From Methanobacteriota archaeon (GTDB taxonomy: Archaea; Thermoplasmatota; Poseidoniia; Poseidoniales; Thalassarchaeaceae): a stretch of 34,922 bases of DNA. Under the pieces are notes generated by a model that did no database searches, was not told the DNA's origin, and saw nothing but the letters and a program-made list of their open reading frames with translations. The first letter of the stretch is position 1. Each line of letters begins with the position of its first letter. Positions 25,799 through 34,026 of this stretch are shown here, piece after piece. The DNA is taken from NCBI GenBank assembly GCA_002723045.1, contig PBNI01000017.1, forward strand, positions 1 to 34,922. Reading direction: 5' to 3'. Made by a program: the position numbers and the translations under genes.

Positions 25799-26677
25799 AC
25801 CATAGAGTGATTCTGGCCAATCTGAATGGACATTTTGCAACAAGGATTCAACCTTGGATTCTTCCCATCCAGAGGAAAGAAGGCTTGAGGCCAATTCCTG
25901 AGTCCGCTTTGGGACGGTCTTTGGACCCAATACTGCCCCTGGCCTATTCTTATCGTCTAGGAAATCCGTCTCCATCCCCCAAGGGGAAATTGATCTGCTA
26001 GCAGTTTCGGTCAGAGTTGCAATACTTCCCTTTCCGACATTGACGGTGGCTGAGAGGCCATGTGTGAATTCTGAGCTTACATCTGGAGGAGCATAGTGCC
26101 TAATTGCACGATCCAGAGGAAGACCTGCTGATCTACATAGTTGACTCAATTCGTGACAGGTGACCTCGCCGTTATCTTCGACATGGAGTTGGACAGAAGT
26201 CTTTGCAGAAGATGCCATGGACAGGATCTCCAGAAGCATTTCGTTTGCTGCTTCCCATGTTTCTTCATCGACCTTGTAGTGTGGACGGCCCACTTCTCCG
26301 AGACAATTAGCAGTTCCAGAATCAATATGTTCCAATGCCAAGGAGATTGCTTCCAAATGAAGTTCTGTAGATTTCTTTAGACCCAAAACTGCAATCTGTT
26401 TTTCCCAGGAGACAGGATGTGGCCCGAGGGCCACCCCTACCTCTAAGTCGAAGTTTCTACGAATTTCCTCTGCCATTGAGAGTGTTTCTGAGTAGGCTTT
26501 CTCGTAACCTTGATGATCGGTAGGAAGAGACTTGGAGAATTCAGGTTTATGGACCAGCATAATGGCTGTTCCTCCTGATTTTGAGAAATCAGAAACGGCT
26601 TCAAGGAACCGATTGTTCCGATCCAAATGCAAATGTTGGTCGAAGATGGGGCCGATCCACTTCCCATCAGCGAGCAT
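25793..26677 (-). CDS. TatD-like metal-dependent hydrolase
   Basis: A 294-residue TIM-barrel protein of the amidohydrolase superfamily. Metal-binding positions appear in order: FDQHLHLDRN near the N-terminus, GEVGRPHY (the Glu of TatD GExGLD), QLHVED, RHYAPPD, and the late Asp in METDFLDD. TatD relatives are nucleases or hydrolases of small substrates; archaeal members of this subgroup are largely uncharacterised. The ATG at 26677 lies four bases after the stop of the TBP-like gene and is preceded by GTGAG; the track's longer start overlaps that gene. It is the last gene of a three-gene minus-strand operon. Confidence 0.75.
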   Translation of the reverse strand: MLADGKWIGPIFDQHLHLDRNNRFLEAVSDFSKSGGTAIMLVHKPEFSKSLPTDHQGYEKAYSETLSMAEEIRRNFDLEVGVALGPHPVSWEKQIAVLGLKKSTELHLEAISLALEHIDSGTANCLGEVGRPHYKVDEETWEAANEMLLEILSMASSAKTSVQLHVEDNGEVTCHELSQLCRSAGLPLDRAIRHYAPPDVSSEFTHGLSATVNVGKGSIATLTETASRSISPWGMETDFLDDKNRPGAVLGPKTVPKRTQELASSLLSSGWEESKVESLLQNVHSDWPESLYGL

Positions 26678-26681
26678 TTTC

Positions 26682-27203
26682 TCACGCCAAGGCGCCTTCT
26701 TCAGACAATTCTGATATCCAGTGGGATACGGCCATTTCAGCAACCTTTCGAGATGACTGCCCCATCACAATACCTCTGCCGTTGCTGAAAAGGAGTATTG
26801 TACAGTTGTGTCTCTTTGCATCGATCCTAAGTGCATCTAGTCTCAAGTCATGATTTGCATCCTTGAATCTCTCTGCTGCCAAGCCAATCAGCACGGCTCT
26901 CCCAACTGAGAAGCTGGCGAGAACTTCACCTCTTTCTATCGTAATTCCCTTCTCGGAGAGTCCGATTCTGAGGAGAATCTCCTCTGCAATTAACGAAGCG
27001 GCCTCGAGATTTGAAATTCCATGAATCAATAACGATCCGTCGGAATCCACAACAATTAGGGCCCTTGGTTCCTCATGTTCTATTACACCAAATGCGCCAT
27101 TGCTCCTCGCTCCGGCAAACTTCACAGCATCGGCTAAATTGACAGGTTCGGAAGAGATGACTCGGAAAGACTGAGATTCTATTTTGATTTCGGCACCGCT
27201 CAT
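26682..27203 (-). CDS. divergent TATA-binding-protein-like two-repeat protein
   Basis: A 173-residue protein whose two halves follow the TBP fold. First repeat: PRALIVVDSDGSLLIHGISN lines up with TBP PKxALLIFSSGKxVxTGAKS and is followed by the long helix. Second repeat: CTILLFSNGRGIVMGQSSRK aligns the same way. Spacing between the halves also matches TBP. However, the YNPExFPG segments that carry intercalating phenylalanines are missing or altered, so the DNA-binding saddle is eroded. This looks like a paralogue rather than the general factor. Start and upstream stop share an ATGA overlap with the TraB-like gene, and the TatD-like gene follows four bases later, so all three are co-translated. 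Function unknown. Confidence 0.55.
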   Translation of the reverse strand: MSGAEIKIESQSFRVISSEPVNLADAVKFAGARSNGAFGVIEHEEPRALIVVDSDGSLLIHGISNLEAASLIAEEILLRIGLSEKGITIERGEVLASFSVGRAVLIGLAAERFKDANHDLRLDALRIDAKRHNCTILLFSNGRGIVMGQSSRKVAEMAVSHWISELSEEGALA

Positions 27204-27994
27204 TGCTCCCTCTCCATTGTCTCGACTGACTCACAGGCAATTAGGCTATTCTGTAATGAGGGAACTTGAGCCTGCTGAACTGGGACTAGCAGGTTTGGTC
27301 CGTCTCCATCCCATTCACCGCCTTCCTCATCTCTAAGGTTGGATAAGGCTCCTCTTATTCTTGAGGAAAATCTCGAATCTCTCTCAGAGATCAGTTCCCT
27401 AGTCAAACACATCGATTCTTCGGCCCACCAAGCAGCGCAAACAGTAGATGCTGCGCCAAGATCTGGGCTTGCAAGTTTCGAATGCATTACCCTTGCTATG
27501 GCCTCCTTTCTAACCCTTGACCATCTTCTCGATCTGCCAAGAGTGGCTAGTAAGTTTCGAAATCTTACCTGTTCATCCGCCCATCTGGATTGCCAATCCG
27601 CCCATTCTGGGTCATCTATTCCGGGTTCGATTGCATAGATTGGCATGCCACCCCTTGAGTTTTCAGCATGTCTCAGAAGTCTAATCCTCTCGGGATCGGG
27701 TATTGATGGACCCTCTATATCTAGTTCTGAGAGATCTCTGACAAGCATCCCCAGAGTAGTTCCCGATGCTAATGCTGACTCCATGTGAATTCCTGGACTG
27801 GATTTGTCCTGCTCCTCCTCCTCCTTTAGAGAAATTAGCTCATCAGCCGATGAAAGGAGCGCTAAACCATCCCAAACTCTCGGTCGCATCTTTGCAGGCA
27901 TCCGAACGCATGGCAGGTATGGCCAGAGAAGTACTGATCCGCCATTTGGATCATGAAAGACCGATGATTCCCATCTGAGTTCCGGTACTGTCAT
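27200..27994 (-). CDS. uncharacterised protein, possibly TraB/GumN-like
   Basis: A 264-residue soluble protein. Its C-terminal part, ISERDSRFSSRIRGAL followed by a strand LLVPVQQAQVPSLQNSL, resembles the end of TraB/GumN proteins (ERDxxMAxxI, then VVGxxHVpGi), and GGMPIYAIEPGI followed by TLGRSRRWSRV resembles their middle. The histidine and GxxH motifs of active family members are not visible, so the assignment is weak. ATG 27994 has GGAG six bases upstream. The gene opens the operon TraB-like / TBP-like / TatD-like; its stop overlaps the next start (ATGA). Confidence 0.4.
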   Translation of the reverse strand: MTVPELRWESSVFHDPNGGSVLLWPYLPCVRMPAKMRPRVWDGLALLSSADELISLKEEEEQDKSSPGIHMESALASGTTLGMLVRDLSELDIEGPSIPDPERIRLLRHAENSRGGMPIYAIEPGIDDPEWADWQSRWADEQVRFRNLLATLGRSRRWSRVRKEAIARVMHSKLASPDLGAASTVCAAWWAEESMCLTRELISERDSRFSSRIRGALSNLRDEEGGEWDGDGPNLLVPVQQAQVPSLQNSLIACESVETMEREQ

Positions 27995-28096
27995 GTTTCT
28001 CCGAGGTGGTCGCTCGATTGAAGTAAGCGGTAAATCGCCATTTATCAGAGTCTTAAACTGAAGTATTCAAGGAGTGTGTCTCGCTGAGAGCGATTA

Positions 28097-28552
28097 ATGA
28101 AGATTGAAGGACCATACTCAGAAGAACCCGTGGTAGTGCTGGACGAGGTCTTTCCTGGCCATACAAATGCGCTTAACACACTTTTTGGTGGGAGACTGAT
28201 GGCCATAATGGATACGGCTGCGGGAATGGTTGCCTCAAAGTTCGCACACAGGGTTTTCGTAACAGTATCCGTAGATGCTCTTAAGTTCAAGAGGCCAGCT
28301 TTCCAAGGAGACATAATTAGGACTACATCCAGAGTAGTTTGGACTTCCCCTCGAACTGTAGGGGCCCATGTTACTTCCTGCAGGCTTTCTCGTTCGGAAT
28401 GGGTTGGAGAAGAGATCTGTTCAGGATTCTTCTTCATGGTGGCAATTGACGAGACAATGGAGCCGGTCCAAATCCCCCAGTTCGAACCAAAAACAGATGA
28501 GGAGAAGGAAATGTGGGGCATGGCAAATGAAGCAAGAAACGCAATGCGTTGA
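28097..28552 (+). CDS. acyl-CoA thioesterase (hot-dog fold, YciA/BACH type)
   Basis: A 151-residue single hot-dog domain. FPGHTNALNTLFGGRLMAIMD is the family signature (vfPxdtNxxGtLFGGxlmxxmD), with the catalytic Asp at its end. VFVTVSVDALKFKRPAFQGD continues the fold. The enzyme hydrolyses acyl-CoA to free acid and CoA. The length is typical of YciA-like proteins. TCTTAAACTG about 42 nt upstream of ATG 28097 may be the TATA element. It is read divergently from the TraB-like operon, with a 102-bp spacer. Confidence 0.88.
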   Translation: MKIEGPYSEEPVVVLDEVFPGHTNALNTLFGGRLMAIMDTAAGMVASKFAHRVFVTVSVDALKFKRPAFQGDIIRTTSRVVWTSPRTVGAHVTSCRLSRSEWVGEEICSGFFFMVAIDETMEPVQIPQFEPKTDEEKEMWGMANEARNAMR

Positions 28553-28615
28553 GGGAAATCGGCGAATGAAGAAGCGTTGCGAAGTATTACGGTTTCAATA
28601 GTAATGCCCCCATGA

Positions 28616-28626
28616 ACTTATACCTT
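28616..28626 (+). promoter_or_regulatory. TATA box of the PH-like membrane protein gene
   Basis: AACTTATACCT is centred about 29 nt before the ATG at 28650, where no Shine-Dalgarno exists. The geometry matches a leaderless archaeal transcript. The 97-bp spacer before the gene holds no other feature I can support. Confidence 0.5.
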
Positions 28627-28649
28627 GGATAATACGCTCGACGCATCGG

Positions 28650-30272
28650 ATGGGATTAGCCGGGCCTAATGGCCCGACTAAGAAGAGGGATGCCGAGTTG
28701 ATCGGCGGACTCTACTTAGTCGGAGCGAGGGGGAAGTTTTGTGCCGTAATTACAGAGCGTCAGCTAACCATTGAAAGATTCGATGGAAAAGGAGTGAGGC
28801 TTGACTTAGGTGCCATAGAAAGAATGAGACATCTCAAGATACCTATGCTTCCATCAGGGACAGTCATTCTAGGAATAATTTCGATATATCTCGGAATAAC
28901 AACCTTCTTCTCTCCGATGAATTGGCTGGCGATTGGATTGGGGGCATCCATAATTATCTCCAACATTTTGTCTCGATATTCGATCTTGGCGATAGAAACT
29001 GGTTCTGGTGACAGGCACTTAATCTCTGGAAATGAGGCAAATCTACTGAAACTATGTCTGATCGTTGACAGAGTAAGACATGGTAGCGATATGCAAGAGG
29101 CCGTATTGGGCCTAGAAAATCTAGACTCCGAAGTTCCAACATTCCCTACACTAAGGGACGTATCGGGGCAGTTTGAGAAAAAACCAGTTGCTGCATTGCC
29201 AATGGCCATCAGTACGAATGAAATAGAGGGTGGCCATAAAAGTCACAATTCCGTTCCCGTATTTGGAATCAGTCCAGATTCGGGGGCACAAATGAGCAAA
29301 GAATTACCAGAGGTGCAAGAATCGTATTTTGGTAATGTCTCGGAAGAGGTCAAAGACGATGCTTATCCAGTCAAAAAGAACGCCTATGAGAGGGCTTGGG
29401 GAGTACAAGAGACACCGAATTGGTACAAGGAGAAGGATTCCAGTGAAATAAGAGAAAGTAGGATTGATTCTGCTTTCTCTGATGCTGCGGAGAGTCTAGA
29501 TATGTTTGCTCCAGGAGGAATTTTCGACTCCAGTCCGTCCTCAGAAGTATCTGATTCTAATGAGATGGGCCTGTTCGACTTTGATTTCGAGACCCCTGTT
29601 ACAGAACAGACCGAGAGGCAGCAATCTAGTTCTCAGATGATAAAGCGGGCTCATCAGGAATTCGGTTCCCCTTCAGGTCCATTCCCGAGAACCTTGCTCC
29701 CACCCCCGACAGAGGAAGCAGTTAGAGAGGAGTGTAAGGCAGGAGTGGTGAAGCAGGCAAAGGCCAAGCAAGAGTTGAGATCACAAAATTTGAACGGATC
29801 GGGGACATTTAGAGCGGCTAATTTGGATGATTACCCCGCCTTGAAGGGCCTTGCCTCAACTATGTCAGGTAGCAGTCAGACTGGAGCGCCATCCACGGGC
29901 GGAATATCCGGTGGCTGGCTATCTCGCCTCCTGAGACCCGGTGGCCCTATGAGAAGTAGAGTGGCGGGCAATGAAGGACAGGTCGATGGCATTGAAACTG
30001 AGAGGTTCCAGACCACTCAACATATGAGATTGAGGAGCGATCAAGACCACCAAGCCGATATCTCGTCTCGAGTACGCGCCATGCGAAATGTAAACCGCCC
30101 TTCGACGGCTAGAGATAAGCTCGATTTAATTGTAAAAAAGGTGTCTGGAGACGAAAGGGAAGATGCGCTTCTGCCTGATAGGTCAAACGATTCATTGAGA
30201 TTCAGTCAACTAAATCCGACGTCTTCTAAAGAAGACCCAAATCCTCTCCCAGGACTAAGAAGAATAGGTTGA
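28650..30272 (+). CDS. membrane protein with PH-like N-terminus and long low-complexity tail
   Basis: A 540-residue protein of unknown function. Residues 15-65 (GGLYLVGARGKFCAVITERQ...) have the beta-rich look of a bacterial-PH/GRAM-like domain, interrupted by two adjacent membrane helices (VILGIISIYLGITTFF and WLAIGLGASIIISNIL), after which RYSILAIETGSGDRHLISG and a helix resume the fold. The last 370 or so residues are Ser/Glu/Pro/Gly-rich with few hydrophobics and are probably disordered on the cytoplasmic side. Short embedded segments such as NAYERAWGVQETPNWYKEK could be binding motifs. The TATA-to-ATG distance supports this start. The stop directly abuts the opposing kinase stop (TGATCA). 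Confidence 0.6.
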   Translation: MGLAGPNGPTKKRDAELIGGLYLVGARGKFCAVITERQLTIERFDGKGVRLDLGAIERMRHLKIPMLPSGTVILGIISIYLGITTFFSPMNWLAIGLGASIIISNILSRYSILAIETGSGDRHLISGNEANLLKLCLIVDRVRHGSDMQEAVLGLENLDSEVPTFPTLRDVSGQFEKKPVAALPMAISTNEIEGGHKSHNSVPVFGISPDSGAQMSKELPEVQESYFGNVSEEVKDDAYPVKKNAYERAWGVQETPNWYKEKDSSEIRESRIDSAFSDAAESLDMFAPGGIFDSSPSSEVSDSNEMGLFDFDFETPVTEQTERQQSSSQMIKRAHQEFGSPSGPFPRTLLPPPTEEAVREECKAGVVKQAKAKQELRSQNLNGSGTFRAANLDDYPALKGLASTMSGSSQTGAPSTGGISGGWLSRLLRPGGPMRSRVAGNEGQVDGIETERFQTTQHMRLRSDQDHQADISSRVRAMRNVNRPSTARDKLDLIVKKVSGDEREDALLPDRSNDSLRFSQLNPTSSKEDPNPLPGLRRIG

Positions 30273-31235
30273 TCACAGTCCGACTATTCTTCGGAAGCTG
30301 TCCATTCTAGCATGATAGAGTCCCCTTTCAAGTCCTTGGAGTTTGTTTGTTCCCAATCCTTGAATTGTAAATGAAGAAGTTACCGTTGCATGGACCATTG
30401 CGTCCCTCATTGACTCGATATCGTTCAAGATTCCCTTCCTCTGTGACATGTTAGCCAAGAGTGCCCCTGCGAATGAATCCCCACAACCCGTTGGGTCCAC
30501 CACTTCTGAGATTGGAAATGAAGGAAGGGAAATTATCCCACATGGAAGGTGGGCAAATACTCCTGAAGATCCCCTCTTGATAACAAGACCACTTGGTCCA
30601 CTGCCTGCTGATTCCCCTCCATGGAGACAGGCGCCGGATAAAATCGGCCCTATGGCTTTCATAAAGAAATCCTCACCAGAAATTGCACAAACCTCTTCTT
30701 CATTCAATATTGCTAAATCAGCCTTCCTAAGTGCTGTAGAGAGGGACTCGAACTCAGTCTCTATCCACAACATGAAAGTATCAATAGCCGTAATTTCAGA
30801 TCTTGGGCACTGATCTAGAACTAGGACCTGGGAGGCTGGATGAGTATTGGCGCAGAAAAGAACATTCGGTGCCCTCCATGCCTCGGGTATTTCGGGGGAA
30901 AAATCACCAAGAACATTAACCTCAGTTGAAATCGTCTGTACATTCTCCATTGTTCCCGAATATCTTCCCGACCATCTGAACGTCTTTCCCGGGAGTTTCT
31001 CGACTCCAGAGAAGTCTATCCCAAGATCTTCTAATTTAGATTGGTGGGAATCTAAGAAATCACTGCCGATTGGAGAAACTAGACCGACCCTTCGGACGCC
31101 CTCTGGAGTCCTTGGTAGGTGAAATGAGGAAGAGACGCCAGCATGTACTGCAGAGCCTCCCAGGATATCTGAACCAGTGGCAATCGGAGTCTCAATGTCG
31201 TCATAGCCAATACTACCTACGATAACCAATTCCAA
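30273..31235 (-). CDS. PfkB-family sugar/nucleoside kinase
   Basis: A 320-residue ribokinase-fold kinase. The N-terminal GSIGYDD and GGSAVHAG (family GGxxxN/A motif) bind substrate. The C-terminal signature DPTGCGDSFAGALL provides the anion hole and the catalytic Asp. AILNEEEVCAISG is the usual pre-ATP-site segment. The substrate could be a sugar, sugar phosphate or nucleoside and cannot be assigned. The start appears to be a TTG placed directly after the biotin carboxylase stop (TAG-TTG), with AGGTGA a few bases upstream; it is coupled to that gene. Confidence 0.85.
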   Translation of the reverse strand: MELVIVGSIGYDDIETPIATGSDILGGSAVHAGVSSSFHLPRTPEGVRRVGLVSPIGSDFLDSHQSKLEDLGIDFSGVEKLPGKTFRWSGRYSGTMENVQTISTEVNVLGDFSPEIPEAWRAPNVLFCANTHPASQVLVLDQCPRSEITAIDTFMLWIETEFESLSTALRKADLAILNEEEVCAISGEDFFMKAIGPILSGACLHGGESAGSGPSGLVIKRGSSGVFAHLPCGIISLPSFPISEVVDPTGCGDSFAGALLANMSQRKGILNDIESMRDAMVHATVTSSFTIQGLGTNKLQGLERGLYHARMDSFRRIVGL

Positions 31236-32579
31236 CTAATCACCTACAAGAAGCCCCGTGTGTGTTTCTAGATAGTCGGTGTTAATTTTCTTTTCTAAGA
31301 AATCCGATTCCTGCAAAATGGCCCTATGTAGGGGGATCAACGTATCCACTCCCAGAAGGATGGTTTCTTCCAGAGCAGAGTCCAGTCTCACTATTGCCTG
31401 GTCTCTTGTTGGGGCCCAAGTGATTACCTTAGCTAGTAGCGAGTCGAAAGCCTCTGGCATCACATAACCCGAGAATCCATGAGAGTCGACTCTGACGCCC
31501 GGGCCACCTGGCCAGTGACATTCCCATAATTTTCCTGGAGAAGGCTCGAGAGAAAACGGATTCTCGGCATTAATACGAGCCTGGATTGCATGGCCGCTCA
31601 AACTAACTTCTTCTTGCTTTATTGGCAATTCGGCCCCAGATGAGACTTTTATCCCCAACGAAACTAGATCAATGCCGGTTAACATCTCAGTTACTGTGTG
31701 TTCCACTTGGACCCTAGGGTTCACCTCCATGAAGTAAAACTCTCCATTGGAGTTCCTCAGGAACTCAAATGTCGCAAGGCCCCTGTAACCAATCGCTTCG
31801 GCACCTGCGACCACCTTAGCACCAATCTCTTCTCTTTCTGACTTGCTTAGCCAGGGCCCTTCCTCCAGGATCTTCTGATGTCTCCTCTGAATGGAACAGA
31901 ATCTTTCACCAAGATGTATTGCCCTGGAACCGTCCCCAACAACCTGAAATTCGATATGCTCTGCTGAGCTGACATACTCCTCGATGAAGACTCTGCTATC
32001 ACCAAAGGCTGACTCAGCGCGTCCTTGGCATAGTCTCAGAGCAGACTCGAAATCGGATATTTCATTGACCACCTGCATGCCTATCCCACCCCCTCCCGAG
32101 GCTGCCTTGATCATCAGTGGGAATCCAATCTCTGAAGCCAGTGCTAGTGCCTCCTTGGAATCAGAAATTGGCTCATTGGTACCCTTTGCTACTGGAATTC
32201 CAGCCTTTGACATAGCCTCCCTGGCTGCTATCTTGTCCCCCAGCAGTCTGAGTGAATCTGGCGAGGGACCAATGAAGGTTATTCCTTCCTCTTCCAGACG
32301 CTGTGCAAAGGTAGCGTTCTCTGAAAGAAAGCCATATCCGGGGTGTACCGCATCTGCACCGACCTCTTTAGCAGCAGAGATAATTGCCTCAATATCAAGG
32401 TACGATGCTAGTGGATCTTCTCGAGGAATAAAGAAACCCTCGTCAGCAAGCCTAACTGGTAGGGACATCCTATCCTCACGACCATGGATGACAACAGAGT
32501 CTATGCCCATTTCCCTCAACGATCTAACTATTCGAAGAGCTATTTCACCCCGGTTAGCAACAAGAACTCGACGGAACAC
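31236..32579 (-). CDS. accC: biotin carboxylase subunit of an acyl-CoA carboxylase
   Basis: A 447-residue ATP-grasp enzyme that carboxylates biotin using bicarbonate and ATP. The N-terminus FRRVLVANRGEIALRIVRSL, the HPGYGFLSEN motif, the glycine-rich loop KAASGGGGIGM, FCSIQRRHQK and the metal/active-site segment FMEVNPRVQVEHTVTE are all intact. The length is that of a stand-alone subunit, with no biotinyl domain attached. The carboxyltransferase and biotin carrier are not in this window, so the acceptor (acetyl- or propionyl-CoA) is unknown. The start is GTG 32579. A 200-residue antisense ORF is a shadow. Confidence 0.93.
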   Translation of the reverse strand: MFRRVLVANRGEIALRIVRSLREMGIDSVVIHGREDRMSLPVRLADEGFFIPREDPLASYLDIEAIISAAKEVGADAVHPGYGFLSENATFAQRLEEEGITFIGPSPDSLRLLGDKIAAREAMSKAGIPVAKGTNEPISDSKEALALASEIGFPLMIKAASGGGGIGMQVVNEISDFESALRLCQGRAESAFGDSRVFIEEYVSSAEHIEFQVVGDGSRAIHLGERFCSIQRRHQKILEEGPWLSKSEREEIGAKVVAGAEAIGYRGLATFEFLRNSNGEFYFMEVNPRVQVEHTVTEMLTGIDLVSLGIKVSSGAELPIKQEEVSLSGHAIQARINAENPFSLEPSPGKLWECHWPGGPGVRVDSHGFSGYVMPEAFDSLLAKVITWAPTRDQAIVRLDSALEETILLGVDTLIPLHRAILQESDFLEKKINTDYLETHTGLLVGD

Positions 32580-32620
32580 AATACTATGCTAGGTGCACCT
32601 TCGTTTGAGTGAATCGGCTT

Positions 32621-33916
32621 TCAATACACGTCTCGTAGGTATCTTTTCTCTGATTTCATAAGTCCGTTCTCAACAAAATCCTTAGCATCTTCAGGAGACA
32701 TGCCTCCGTATTCTGCGCAGATATTGATTAGGGTTGAGTGTACGTCTTTGGCCATGTACTGTTTATCTCCACAAACGTAGAAATATGCGCCACCTTCAAT
32801 CCAATTCCATATCTCTTCTCCATTCTTTTCCATCAGATGTTGAACGTAAACCTTCTCAGACCCTTGGCGTGACCAAGCCAGGTCATGTTTCGAAATTACC
32901 CCTCTTTCTTTCCATTCATCCATCTCATCCCTGTAAAGGTATTCGCCTTCCTCTGTCCAGTCTCCAAAGAAGAGCCAATTTCTACCTGAGTCATTGTTTA
33001 TTTCCCTCTGCTGGAGGAAGGCTCGGAAGGGAGCGATTCCGGTTCCAGGGCCGACCATTATCGTATCCTTTGTACCATCCTCTGGGAGTACAAATGAACG
33101 GGTCGGAGACATGTATACTCCAACCTGTGTTTTATCGGTCTCACATCTATCGGCCATGAATCCGGTGCAAAGGCCAGTCCTATCTCTTTCATGGTGGTTG
33201 TACCTGACTATTGCCACCGTCAGATGAACCGTGCCTTTCTCAAAATCAGGGCTACTTGCGATCGAATACAGGCGTGGCTTTAGCCTATCCATTCCCTCCA
33301 GTAATTGCTGTGGAGTAAAACCAAAACCAATGAAATCCCCCAAAGCGTCGGCGTAGTCCCTAGACCAGATGTAATCTTCCATTGCATCATTGTTTGAGAT
33401 TAGTTCCTGCAAAAGTATAGCAGAATTGTCGCCTACTTCCCCCATTTCCACATATCCCTCTGGTACATCTTGTTCGCCACTAGCTTCCCAGTCGACAATC
33501 ATCGTCCCATCTGTGGATGAGAAACGCTTTCTAGAGACAATTCTCATCTCTATTTTAGCAGGAGAGTCCCCGATTCTTTCGCCGATTCCCTTGAGCCACT
33601 TCTTTGAAACTCGATGAATCTCGTACCTATCTGTCAATGCTTCCCTGAGCGAGCATGGTCCTAGGTTTGTTTCTACTTCTTCCTCTCCAGAGAATCTACA
33701 AATCTGCAATAATTGCTCTACTACCTCTGGAGGGCACCGGGGGACAACCCCTAATGCATCCCCAGCTTTGTACTGCAATCCTGAATCGCCTAGATTGAAC
33801 ACAATATGGCGAGTTTCCTTCTTCGAAGACTCGCCATTCAGGACAAAATTATCTGAAATATTTGTGAAAAATGGATTCTTTGCCGACCACTCAGATTTGG
33901 TCGACTTGCCCGACAT
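32621..33916 (-). CDS. CysJ-like NADPH-dependent FAD reductase lacking the FMN domain
   Basis: A 431-residue member of the ferredoxin-NADP reductase superfamily, closest in pattern to stand-alone 'sulfite reductase subunit alpha' proteins. The FAD site is RLYSIASSP with CTGFMAD after it. The NADP site starts GPGTGIAPFRAFLQQR, and YVCGDKQYMAKDVH is the C-terminal NADPH/FAD motif. The flavodoxin (FMN) domain of true CysJ is absent; the protein begins with NPFFTNISDN. It would pass electrons from NADPH to a separate carrier or partner. ATG 33916 is used here rather than the track's upstream start, since CATATATCC lies about 35 nt before it. Possibly acquired from bacteria. Confidence 0.8.
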   Translation of the reverse strand: MSGKSTKSEWSAKNPFFTNISDNFVLNGESSKKETRHIVFNLGDSGLQYKAGDALGVVPRCPPEVVEQLLQICRFSGEEEVETNLGPCSLREALTDRYEIHRVSKKWLKGIGERIGDSPAKIEMRIVSRKRFSSTDGTMIVDWEASGEQDVPEGYVEMGEVGDNSAILLQELISNNDAMEDYIWSRDYADALGDFIGFGFTPQQLLEGMDRLKPRLYSIASSPDFEKGTVHLTVAIVRYNHHERDRTGLCTGFMADRCETDKTQVGVYMSPTRSFVLPEDGTKDTIMVGPGTGIAPFRAFLQQREINNDSGRNWLFFGDWTEEGEYLYRDEMDEWKERGVISKHDLAWSRQGSEKVYVQHLMEKNGEEIWNWIEGGAYFYVCGDKQYMAKDVHSTLINICAEYGGMSPEDAKDFVENGLMKSEKRYLRDVY

Positions 33917-33943
33917 CAATATCTCCAATATTTCCGACTTAAC

Positions 33944-33956
33944 GAGGATATATGAA
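33944..33956 (-). promoter_or_regulatory. TATA box of the CysJ-like gene
   Basis: Read on the minus strand, GTTCATATATCCT is centred about 35 nt upstream of ATG 33916. It predicts a very short leader and argues against the longer ORF-track N-terminus, which would run through the promoter. The MBL-fold gene starts divergently about 70 bp further on. Confidence 0.45.
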
Positions 33957-34026
33957 CAAATGCGTATGGAAATGACTCTTGCCATACAAACGATGGGGTC
34001 AAGTCTGAAGACTCTTGTCGGAACAT

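Noticed and set aside
31984-32592. 202-residue plus-strand ORF
   Set aside because: It lies fully antisense to the intact biotin carboxylase and has biased, Ser/Pro-rich content typical of a shadow frame.
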